From Verrucomicrobiales bacterium (GTDB taxonomy: Bacteria; Verrucomicrobiota; Verrucomicrobiia; Verrucomicrobiales; DEV007): a stretch of DNA of 5,345 nt. Of the stretch, positions 1 through 5,345 are shown in pieces. The notes under the pieces were generated by a model that was given only the letters and a program-made list of their open reading frames with translations, was not told where the DNA came from and ran no database searches. How positions within the stretch are numbered: position 1 is the stretch's first letter; each line of letters opens with the position of its first letter. Location: NCBI GenBank assembly GCA_007123695.1, contig SLGN01000110.1, positions 1-5,345 on the forward strand, given 5' to 3'. The position numbers were made by a program, and so were the translations under genes.

Positions 1-316
1 AGATGCAGACGAGGGTCATCGCCAAAATCAGCTTGGGGGCCGCCTCGGAAAAATTCAGCGTGTTGCGGAACAGACCGGGCAGGAGGCGACCGAGTCCGGC
101 GAGGGCGCCGAGCAGGGAGAAGAACACCGCGATGTGCATCCCGAGCATGTTGCGCTTCAGCGCGATGATCGCGCCGACGAGCATCGGGATGCCGATGAAA
201 GCGGGGATCAGAGCGGTCTTCGACTGGGTCGAGGCACCGAGGGCTTCCCAGGCGAAAAAGCCGATGAGCCCGATCAGGATCAGAAGCGCGGAGCAGACGA
301 AGGCGAGGTTCTTCAT
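1..316 (-). CDS. Small integral membrane protein, C-terminus beyond the left edge (unidentified)
   Basis: I do not recognise this family. The visible 105 residues begin MKNLAFVCSALLILIGLIGF and are strongly hydrophobic. Likely membrane spans lie near residues 4-24, 35-53, 57-78 and from about 94 on, with short loops such as WEALGASTQSK (residues 23-33) and LKRN (53-56). It is therefore probably a multi-span inner-membrane protein with no visible catalytic motif. The start is the ATG at 314-316. It is followed by Lys and then directly by the first span, and no other in-frame start fits better. No Shine-Dalgarno sequence precedes it. It starts 44 bases after the stop of the large PEP-CTERM gene and no terminator lies between, so it may be the last visible member of the same transcript. 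The reading frame is open to the left edge, so total length is unknown. Coding is supported by the coherent hydrophobic pattern; function is not assignable. Confidence 0.8.
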   Translation of the reverse strand, partial: MKNLAFVCSALLILIGLIGFFAWEALGASTQSKTALIPAFIGIPMLVGAIIALKRNMLGMHIAVFFSLLGALAGLGRLLPGLFRNTLNFSEAAPKLILAMTLVCI

Positions 317-360
317 TTCTTGTGGAGGGAACGCTAGGCTCGCGGAAAAACTTACCGTCG

Positions 361-3300
361 TCAATCGAATCCGGGCATGCCGCGAGTTTGCGCCATGTTG
401 CCCTCTCTGGCGGGGCGTCGCTTGCGACGTCGGGCGCGGCGCAGCAAGAGGCCGCCCAAGCCGGCCCCGAGCAGGGCGAACGTGCCGGGTTCGGGCACGG
501 CGGTCAGGGTAATCGCGCCGCTGCCGATCCCGCTGCCGTAGTCGATCTGGTAGCCGTGGAGGACGTCGCCCTGCAGGAGACCTTCGAAAGTGCCGCTGAG
601 GCCGGCGCCGTAGGTGGCGATGGTGTAGGTGTTGCCGAGGGTGAAGGTGCCGCTGCGCTGGAGCTCGAGGGTCGCTCCGCCGAGGCTGAGGCTGCCGCCC
701 ACCTCGATCCGGTCGCTCTGGCCGCTGGTGCTTTCGAAGAGATCGATCAGCCAAGTGCTTCCGCCGGCGGTTTCGAGGCTGGAGTCGAAGCCGAGGGTGC
801 CGATCCCGCCATCGGTGCCGCCGGTGAGGTAGCCGCCCGAGGCCACCGTGGCCGCACCGCCCACGGTCCCGCTGCCCCCGAGGGTCGCGCCGGACTGCAC
901 CGCGACGGCGCCGCTGCCGGTCCCGCTGCCGCTACCGGTCGCGTTGTTTACCAGCAGGGTGCCGGCCGCGACGGTGGTGCCGCCGCTGTAGGTGTTCTCG
1001 TAGGTGCCCTGGAGCGTGAGGGTGCCGAGACCTTCCTTGACGAGCGAGGCCCCGCCGGTGGCGCCTCCGTCGGTGATCGCGGCGTCGATTACGAGGTCGG
1101 CCCCGCCCCCGGCGACGTCGAAGGCGCGCGCCACCGGCCCGGCGGCGGGCCCGGAGAGCTCCAGCGTCGGCGTGCCGCTGCCGGAGGAGCTGAAGAAATC
1201 GATTCGGCTCGTCTGGGTGCCGGAGGTGGAGACGTCGCCGTCGAGGACGAGGGCGGAGCCCGCGTTGCCCCGCGAAAGGCGCACGTTGCTGTTTTCCAGC
1301 GACAGGCCGCCGCTGCCGACGACGACTTGGGTGAAGATGTTGGCCCCGATCCCGAAGGTGTTCGCGCTGACGATGGAGCCGGTGCCGTTCATGTTCACGA
1401 GGCTGAGGCTGCCGAAGGAGGTGACGCCCCCAGCCGCGCCGCTGTTGCCGACGAACTGGGTGCCGCCGGGGATGGCGCTGCCGGTGAAACTGCCCGCGCC
1501 GATGTCCCACTGCGAGCCGTTGCCGGCGTTGAAAACGCCACCGGTGACGGTGAGAGATGCGATCGTTTCGGTATGGAGGTCGCGGCGGCCTTCGTTCGGG
1601 CCGGTGCCGTTGAAGGCGCCAGAGGCCATGGTGACGTTCGAGGTGGCGGCGAGCTGCTCATTGGCGGCGAAGGTGACGCCCCCGCCCGCGATGTGCAGGT
1701 CGGCAGCGATGGCGATGGCGCCGTCGCTTTGGCCGAGTCGCAGGGTGCCTTGCTGCACGGTGGTGAGACCGCTGTAGGTGTTGTCGTAGCTCCCGAAGAG
1801 AGTCAAGGTGCCGACGCCGGTCTTGACGAGGGATGCCACCGGGGCGCCGCCGTCGGCGACGATGGCGTCGATGGCGAGGACGCCGTCGGCGTGCTCAACG
1901 TCGAAGGTGCGGGTGACTGGGTCGGTCGAGACGCCCGAGAGCTGGAGGGTGACATTGCCGCTGCCGCTGGCGAAGGGGGCGATCCGGCTGATTTCGGGGC
2001 CGACGGAGCTCACATCTCCCTCGAGCACGAAGGCCGATCCGGGGGTCCCCCGGCCGAGGCGGAAGCTGCTGTTCTCCAGGCTCAGCCCGCCGCTGCCGAC
2101 GATGACGAAGCTGGGATTGGCCCCGCCGAGGCCGAAGGTGTTGGCCGAGGTGATGCCGCCGGCGCCGTCCATGTCCACGAGGGCGAGGCTGCCGAAGCGG
2201 GTCGTCGAGCCCGAGCCGCCGCTGTTGCCGGTGAAGACGGTGCCGCCGGGAGCGGCGCTGCCGGTGAAGGTCGCGGCGCCGGTGACGGTCCATTGCGAGT
2301 TGTTGCCGGTGTTGAAGAAGCCGCCGTCTACAGTCAGGCTCCCGATGGTCTCGACGTGGCCGGTTCGCGGGTTCTGGTTCGACCCGGTGCCGTTGAGTGC
2401 GCCGGAGTGGATGACGACTGCCGCGTCGTCGGCGAACTGGTGGTTGGCGGTGAAGCGGACGAAGCCGCCGTCGATGACGAGTTCTCCGGGGAGGGCGTCG
2501 GTGCCTGCGGTCTGGCCGAGCCAGAGGGTGCCCTCCACGACGACGGTGCCGCCGGTGTAGGTGTTGGCCAAGCCGCCGGAGAAGCGGAGGTCGCCGGGGC
2601 CGGTCTTGCGGATGCCGCCGCCGTTTTCGTGGTCGACGATGGAGATGTCGTCGATGCGCAGCTCGGTGTCGGCGGCGGCGTGGAAGAGGTGCTCCCCGTC
2701 GGTCAGGCGCAGCTCGATGACCCCGACGCTGCCCCCTGCGGCGTCGCGGGCGATGGAGGAGATCCCGCCTCCGGCGGCGGAGACGCCGCCGGCGAGGACG
2801 AGCTGGCTGCCTACGGCGCTGCCCGTGCCCTGGCGCAGGTTGAGGACGCTGTTCTCGAGGTGGATGCCTCCCGCCCCTACGGTGAGGGTCGTGATCGCGG
2901 AGCCGGAGTTGCCGTAGAGGGCGAAGCTGTTCGGCACGTAGGTCGTGAGGTTCGGCCCGGTGCCGGCGGGCACGCCGGTCATGTCGGTGAGGCGCAGGGT
3001 GCCGACGCTGAGCCGACCGCCGCTGTTCCCGACGAAGACGGTCTCGTCGGCGCTGCCGGTGAAGGCGGCCTCGCCGGTGAAGGTCCAGTTTCCGGCGGAG
3101 CCGAGGTTGAAAAAGCCACCGTCCACCGACAGCGCGGCGAGGGTCTGGGTGACGTTCGTCTGCTGGGCGTTCACCCCGATGCCGTTGAGGGTGCTGCCGG
3201 CTCCGCTGATGTGGATCTCGCTGGTCGGTGAGAACTGCTGGTTGGCGGCCGTCGAACCGAAGCGGACGATGCCGCCCGACTCGATCACGAGATTTCCGGG

Positions 3301-3972
3301 GACCGCGGCGGTGCCCGCGCTCTTGCTGAGGAAGACGGTGCCTGCCTGCACGACGAGGTCTCCGCTGAAGGTGTTGGCCTGGCTGCCGGAAAGGGTCAGG
3401 TCGCCGGCCCCGGTCTTGACGAGGCCGCGCCCGGGGGCGTCCTCGCCGATCGATCCACTAAGGACGAGGTGGTTGTCGGCGGCGAGGCTCACGGTGCGGG
3501 TTCCGTTCAGCACCATCGCCAGCGAGATCACGTGCGGAGTCGCGCCGCTCGCTCCGCTCGCGGAGATGTCGCCGCCGAGGACGATGGCATTGCCCGCGAG
3601 GGTGAAGACCGCCGAGGCGCTGGACTTGACGAAATCGATGCCGCCGACCTCGAGGTCGGCGAGGTCGTTTTCGGTGTCGGTGTTGGTCGCGCCGGTGAAA
3701 ACAAGGGTGTCGCCGTCGGCGGGGGTTTGGTCGCGATCCCAGTTTCCCGAAGCGCCCCAGAACGAACCGGAGCTGCCGTTCCACGTCAGGATGTCGGCTT
3801 CGGCCCGCTGGGCGATAAAGGCAACGCCGAGCAGGAGTCCCGCTGTCGCCCAGGCAGGCAGACGGCAAAAGGATCGCCGACGGGCGGTGGACCGAGCTGG
3901 GATTCCCGTCGGAATTTCCTTTCCCGGGACGTTCGATCCGAAATCGCCGGGGCCTTCGGTCGATCGAGTCAT
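361..3972 (-). CDS. Giant exported autotransporter-type beta-strand repeat protein with PEP-CTERM anchor
   Basis: This is a 1203-residue surface protein, probably structural or adhesive. Domain order: signal peptide at 1-59; a Trp/Gly-rich N-terminal module at 60-183 (TWNGSSGSFWGASGNWD, then DGDTLVFTG) of the kind that opens many such proteins; three tandem repeats at 184-453, 454-714 and 715-976; a fourth partial repeat from 977; a passenger-like C-terminal region to about 1157; and a PEP-CTERM signal at 1159-1186. Each repeat opens with the autotransporter-associated beta-strand motif (LVKTGxGxLTL...NTYSG). Such repeats are generally thought to form beta-helices. There is no C-terminal beta-barrel, so type V secretion is unlikely. 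Export followed by exosortase processing is the inferred route. The mature chain has no cysteine. The ATG at 3970-3972 overlaps the upstream oxygenase stop by 4 bases, and no other ATG, GTG or TTG precedes the signal peptide core. Ligand and role are unknown. Confidence 0.93.
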   Translation of the reverse strand: MTRSTEGPGDFGSNVPGKEIPTGIPARSTARRRSFCRLPAWATAGLLLGVAFIAQRAEADILTWNGSSGSFWGASGNWDRDQTPADGDTLVFTGATNTDTENDLADLEVGGIDFVKSSASAVFTLAGNAIVLGGDISASGASGATPHVISLAMVLNGTRTVSLAADNHLVLSGSIGEDAPGRGLVKTGAGDLTLSGSQANTFSGDLVVQAGTVFLSKSAGTAAVPGNLVIESGGIVRFGSTAANQQFSPTSEIHISGAGSTLNGIGVNAQQTNVTQTLAALSVDGGFFNLGSAGNWTFTGEAAFTGSADETVFVGNSGGRLSVGTLRLTDMTGVPAGTGPNLTTYVPNSFALYGNSGSAITTLTVGAGGIHLENSVLNLRQGTGSAVGSQLVLAGGVSAAGGGISSIARDAAGGSVGVIELRLTDGEHLFHAAADTELRIDDISIVDHENGGGIRKTGPGDLRFSGGLANTYTGGTVVVEGTLWLGQTAGTDALPGELVIDGGFVRFTANHQFADDAAVVIHSGALNGTGSNQNPRTGHVETIGSLTVDGGFFNTGNNSQWTVTGAATFTGSAAPGGTVFTGNSGGSGSTTRFGSLALVDMDGAGGITSANTFGLGGANPSFVIVGSGGLSLENSSFRLGRGTPGSAFVLEGDVSSVGPEISRIAPFASGSGNVTLQLSGVSTDPVTRTFDVEHADGVLAIDAIVADGGAPVASLVKTGVGTLTLFGSYDNTYSGLTTVQQGTLRLGQSDGAIAIAADLHIAGGGVTFAANEQLAATSNVTMASGAFNGTGPNEGRRDLHTETIASLTVTGGVFNAGNGSQWDIGAGSFTGSAIPGGTQFVGNSGAAGGVTSFGSLSLVNMNGTGSIVSANTFGIGANIFTQVVVGSGGLSLENSNVRLSRGNAGSALVLDGDVSTSGTQTSRIDFFSSSGSGTPTLELSGPAAGPVARAFDVAGGGADLVIDAAITDGGATGGASLVKEGLGTLTLQGTYENTYSGGTTVAAGTLLVNNATGSGSGTGSGAVAVQSGATLGGSGTVGGAATVASGGYLTGGTDGGIGTLGFDSSLETAGGSTWLIDLFESTSGQSDRIEVGGSLSLGGATLELQRSGTFTLGNTYTIATYGAGLSGTFEGLLQGDVLHGYQIDYGSGIGSGAITLTAVPEPGTFALLGAGLGGLLLRRARRRKRRPAREGNMAQTRGMPGFD
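415..498 (-). other. PEP-CTERM sorting signal
   Basis: Residues 1159-1186 of the large surface protein show the three standard parts in order: the VPEPGTF motif (Pro-Glu-Pro at 1160-1162, bases 487-495), a hydrophobic span (ALLGAGLGGLLL) and a basic cluster (RRARRRKRR). In this family an exosortase (EpsH/XrtA type) recognises and cleaves at the motif. The exosortase gene is not in the window. The protein continues for 17 residues beyond the basic cluster, which is longer than usual. Confidence 0.93.
943..1044 (-). repeat. Fourth, partial super-repeat (beta-strand motif only)
   Basis: Encodes residues 977-1010, opening LVKEGLGTLTLQG with NTYSGGTTV at 993. It matches the first 30 or so residues of units 1-3 and then departs. 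The Gly/Ser-rich NATGSGSGTGSG stretch follows, and then the C-terminal passenger-type region (GATLGGSGTVGG). The usual KTG is KEG here. Confidence 0.85.
1045..1830 (-). repeat. Super-repeat unit 3 of the surface protein gene
   Basis: Encodes residues 715-976 (262 residues). Landmarks: LVKTGVGTLTLFG at 715, NTYSG at 731, NGTGPN at 788, FTGSA at 829, VGNSGA at 841, SANTFG at 869, VGSGGLSLENS at 885, VLDGDVS at 909 and SRI at 922. A 16-base block at 1307-1322 is identical to 2087-2102 in unit 2, exactly 780 bases away. Confidence 0.88.
1831..2613 (-). repeat. Super-repeat unit 2 of the surface protein gene
   Basis: Encodes residues 454-714 (261 residues). Landmarks: IRKTGPGDLRFSG at 454, NTYTG at 470, ELVIDGGFVRF at 497, NGTGSNQN at 527, TVDGGFFNTG at 547, FTGSA at 569, TGNSGG at 581, SANTFG at 609, VGSGGLSLENS at 625, VLEGDVS at 649 and SRI at 662. 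It is closest to unit 3. In the GNSGG and LENS regions the two align without gaps at an offset of exactly 780 bases. Confidence 0.88.
2614..3423 (-). repeat. Super-repeat unit 1 of the surface protein gene
   Basis: Encodes residues 184-453 (270 residues). Landmarks in order: LVKTGAGDLTLSG at 184, NTFSG at 200, NLVIESGGIVRF at 227, SVDGGFFNLG at 282, FTGSA at 304, VGNSGG at 314, HLENS at 371 and VLAGGVS at 392. It is the most divergent copy, with extra residues after the GNSGG block (an ALYGNSGSAI stretch near 351). Units 2 and 3 carry the same landmarks in the same order. Confidence 0.85.
2771..2792. repeat. Perfect 9-bp inverted repeat with 4-base loop inside the surface protein gene
   Basis: CCGGCGGCG and its exact reverse complement CGCCGCCGG flank GAGA (UCUC in the mRNA). 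The bases encode the Ala-Gly-Gly-Val-Ser-Ala-Ala-Gly stretch at about residues 394-401. A strong hairpin could form in the mRNA. Repeated GCC and GGC codons readily produce such structures by chance, so no function is claimed. Confidence 0.4.
3796..3972 (-). other. Signal peptide with long n-region and Tat-like RR motif
   Basis: Residues 1-59 of the large surface protein. A polar n-region of about 38 residues ends in ARRRSFCRLP. A hydrophobic core (about 39-54, AWATAGLLLGVAFIAQ) and an AEA|D cleavage site after residue 59 follow. The RRSFCR stretch resembles the twin-arginine consensus RRxFLK, so both Sec and Tat export are possible. The single Cys (36) is not in a lipobox. Confidence 0.8.
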
Positions 3973-4802
3973 CGGTCTTGTTCGGTGAGGGAGCGTGCGC
4001 TGCGGTCGGCCTTGGCGAGGTCGGCGAAATCGACGTCGCTTCCCTCCGCCGCGAGCACGGCGTCGTCATCGACTTTGTGCAGAGGGGTGTAGCCGGGGTG
4101 GTGCGACTCCTTGTAGGGATCGTTCCATGCCGCGTTGTAGCAGCAGATCATCGCCCAGCGGGGATGTTCGGAGCGGTTCGGGCCGGAGCGGTGCAGGGTG
4201 TTGGCATGGAAAAAGACGGCGTCGCCGGGATTCATCACACAGGGAACTGTCTCGAGCCGCTTCGCTGACTCGGCGACGCGTTCGGGATCGGCCCCGGCCT
4301 GGTCGCCGGAGAGGATGTGGTTGATCCGGCCCATCCGGTGCGAGCCCTTGAGGACCTCGAGGCAGCCGTTCTCCGCAGTTGCCGGGTCGATCGCGACCAT
4401 CACGCTGCAAAGGTCGGGGAAGAGGAGCCCGTTCTGGTACCAGTAGCCGTAGTCCTGGTGCCAGGCCCAGGCCCCGCCGGTGCGGGCGTCCTTCAGGACC
4501 ATCTTCGAGTGGTAGTGGTAGACCTCGCCGCCGACGAGCTGCTCCACCGAATCGACGAGGCGGCGGCAGCGTGCCACCATGCCGTAGATGCCCTCGCCGG
4601 GATGGTTCCAGAGGGAGAGGCGCACTCTGTTGCCCTCGCCGTCGTCGCGTTCGGCCGCGGCCCGGTCGAGGGCGTGGTCGGACCGGGCGGTGTCGCCGAG
4701 GCGGCGGATTTCCTCTGTCGTGAAGAGACGGCGGCGGATCAGGAATCCGTCCTCCCGGTAGCGGGCGAGGTCCCTTTCGGAAAAGACGCCGCTCATCGCC
4801 AT
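3969..4802 (-). CDS. Phytanoyl-CoA dioxygenase (PhyH) family Fe(II)/2-oxoglutarate oxygenase
   Basis: This is probably a cytoplasmic non-haem iron oxygenase that hydroxylates a small organic substrate using 2-oxoglutarate and O2. From the ATG at 4800-4802 it is 277 residues, a usual length. The N-terminal YREDGFLIRR (15-24) is typical of PhyH proteins. The iron-binding H115-x-D117 lies in WAWHQDYGYWY. The distal histidine is H204 in TLHRSGPN, and R215 (HPRWAM), 11 residues later, is the likely 2-oxoglutarate ligand. TAENGCLEVLKGSH (142-155) and NPGDAVFFHANTLH (191-204) complete the core. The HxD region and the His-to-Arg spacing resemble ectoine hydroxylase-like members, but no ectoine genes are nearby, so the substrate is unknown. 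A TTG at 4844 would add 14 residues and a second ATG at 4796 would remove two. I chose 4802 because homologues start about ten residues before YREDGF. The stop overlaps the next gene by 4 bases. Confidence 0.9.
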   Translation of the reverse strand: MAMSGVFSERDLARYREDGFLIRRRLFTTEEIRRLGDTARSDHALDRAAAERDDGEGNRVRLSLWNHPGEGIYGMVARCRRLVDSVEQLVGGEVYHYHSKMVLKDARTGGAWAWHQDYGYWYQNGLLFPDLCSVMVAIDPATAENGCLEVLKGSHRMGRINHILSGDQAGADPERVAESAKRLETVPCVMNPGDAVFFHANTLHRSGPNRSEHPRWAMICCYNAAWNDPYKESHHPGYTPLHKVDDDAVLAAEGSDVDFADLAKADRSARSLTEQDR

Positions 4803-4840
4803 CGTTTCGTTCTTCGCGTTCCGTCGATGGGCGATCCCCG

Positions 4841-5345
4841 TCAATGCGCATCGATGCGCCTGCCCTTGGGCTGGCCGATCTCGTCGAGCAATATGGTGAA
4901 CCAGCTTTCGTCGATGTCGAAGGGCTTGCCGCCCTTGATTCGCGGGAAGGCGATCGTGCCCATGAGGTCAGCGTTGTCCTCGTCGAGGCCGGCGACGCCG
5001 CTGACGCCCTCCAGCGCCGACTTCGCGGCTTCGGCGCAGCTCGCCTTGATCAGGTCGAGGTCGTCGTCGTTCGGGGCGGCGCTGCGAGCGAAGTAGCCGC
5101 TCTTCTGCACCAGCACCTTCTCGGCGCCGAGGCGATCCTTGAGACGGGAGGCGAACCAGTTGCCCACGTTGACCGAATCGAGCCGGTAGTGGCCGAAGGC
5201 GTCCTTCTCCGGCTCCTTGCCCTCCTTGCGCAGTTCGGCGATGACGTTGTCGAGCCCGGCTCCTTCGCTGAGGAAGATGTTGACGCTGTCGTGCTCGTCC
5301 ATCTTGACGTTGAGACGGTCGATCTCGGCCTCCAGGTCGATCTCC
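4841..5345 (-). CDS. pfp: Diphosphate--fructose-6-phosphate 1-phosphotransferase, C-terminal part
   Basis: This is the C-terminal 167 residues of a pyrophosphate-dependent phosphofructokinase, which reversibly interconverts fructose 6-phosphate plus PPi and fructose 1,6-bisphosphate plus Pi in cytoplasmic glycolysis and gluconeogenesis. The frame is open to the right edge (residues EIDLEAEIDRLNVK precede the first internal Met, at 5302), so the start and the PPi-site motifs lie outside. Visible family features are VNIFLSEGAG (visible residues 21-30), which corresponds to the substrate-loop Glu region; DAFGHYRLDSVNVGNWF (48-64); VQKSGYFARSAAPN, whose Gly-Tyr-x-x-Arg (83-87) matches the fructose-phosphate-binding GYxxR of PPi enzymes; and the C-terminal FPRIKGGKPFDI (133-144). 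It ends with TGA at 4841-4843, 38 bases before the oxygenase start. The PPi versus ATP preference cannot be verified without the N-terminal half, but the sequence type is that of the PPi-dependent clade. Confidence 0.88.
   Translation of the reverse strand, partial: EIDLEAEIDRLNVKMDEHDSVNIFLSEGAGLDNVIAELRKEGKEPEKDAFGHYRLDSVNVGNWFASRLKDRLGAEKVLVQKSGYFARSAAPNDDDLDLIKASCAEAAKSALEGVSGVAGLDEDNADLMGTIAFPRIKGGKPFDIDESWFTILLDEIGQPKGRRIDAH
4846..4859. repeat. Perfect 14-bp palindrome at the 3' end of the phosphofructokinase gene
   Basis: GCGCATCGATGCGC reads identically on both strands and lies over the last codons (Arg-Ile-Asp-Ala), a few bases before the TGA. As RNA it could form a 5-bp stem with a UCGA loop. 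No U-run follows, so it does not look like an intrinsic terminator. It could be a protein-binding site, a small mRNA-end hairpin or chance. Confidence 0.5.

Noticed and set aside
317..360. Possible intrinsic terminator between the surface protein gene and the membrane protein gene
   Set aside because: The minus strand has a short T-run (AAGTTTTTCC) but no GC-rich stem before it, so no terminator is supported.
361..1044. C-terminal autotransporter beta-barrel (type Va secretion)
   Set aside because: No stretch of about 280 residues with amphipathic strands and a terminal aromatic residue exists. The chain ends in a PEP-CTERM signal and a basic tail, so 'autotransporter' refers only to the repeat family.
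322..3231. A 969-codon open frame on the plus strand, antisense to the surface protein gene
   Set aside because: Its translation is a monotonous Gly/Ala/Val/Glu/Asp mixture with no domain, signal or membrane pattern. Long stop-free antisense frames are expected opposite GC-rich genes using Ala, Gly, Ser and Thr codons. The minus frame has a clear signal peptide, repeats and PEP-CTERM.
3859..3876. Lipoprotein attachment at Cys36 of the surface protein
   Set aside because: The residues before the Cys (RRSF) are not a lipobox and the hydrophobic core lies after it, not before.
325..3992. TCCCTC shared upstream of the starts at 316 and 3972 (bases 325-330 and 3987-3992)
   Set aside because: Spacing to the start differs (8 versus 14 bases) and the third start lacks it, so chance is likelier than a leader motif.
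3969..4844. TTG start at 4844 for the oxygenase, overlapping the upstream TGA
   Set aside because: It gives a 14-residue basic extension not typical of PhyH proteins, while ATG codons at 4802 and 4796 lie at the expected distance from YREDGF. It cannot be excluded.
3469..5096. Other plus-strand open frames (3469-4092, 4317-5096) over the oxygenase and phosphofructokinase genes
   Set aside because: They are opposite genes with recognisable family motifs and show no coherent protein features of their own.

Overview
The window is a GC-rich (about two thirds G+C, judged by eye), tightly packed segment in which all four real genes lie on the minus strand and are read from right to left. The set resembles Verrucomicrobiota, or possibly a planctomycete-like relative: a pyrophosphate-dependent phosphofructokinase C-terminus, a PhyH-type dioxygenase, and a giant surface protein that combines autotransporter-type beta-strand repeats with a PEP-CTERM anchor. 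The visible start codons also have no clear Shine-Dalgarno sequence. The assignment is inferred from gene content; no rRNA or tRNA is present to confirm it.

Layout in transcription order. (1) At the right edge (4841-5345) is the C-terminal part of a diphosphate--fructose-6-phosphate 1-phosphotransferase, with its N-terminus outside the window. (2) After 38 bases comes a phytanoyl-CoA dioxygenase (PhyH) family Fe(II)/2-oxoglutarate oxygenase of about 277 residues (3969-4802). (3) Its stop overlaps by 4 bases (ATGA) the start of a 1203-residue exported protein (361-3972). That protein has a long signal peptide, a passenger of three large tandem repeats of about 260 residues plus a partial fourth, and a VPEPGTF...RRARRRKRR sorting signal. 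(4) After 44 bases comes a small multi-span membrane protein that runs off the left edge (1-316).

The spacing (38 bp, -4 bp, 44 bp) and the absence of any visible terminator fit co-transcription. The functions form no known pathway: central carbon metabolism, an oxygenase of unknown substrate, a surface adhesin-like protein and an unidentified membrane protein. The clearest structure in the window is inside the large gene. Whole modules recur with a 780-bp period, and parts of copies 2 and 3 align without gaps at the DNA level. I see no RNA gene, mobile element, CRISPR array or convincing terminator, and no gene-free stretch longer than 44 bases.
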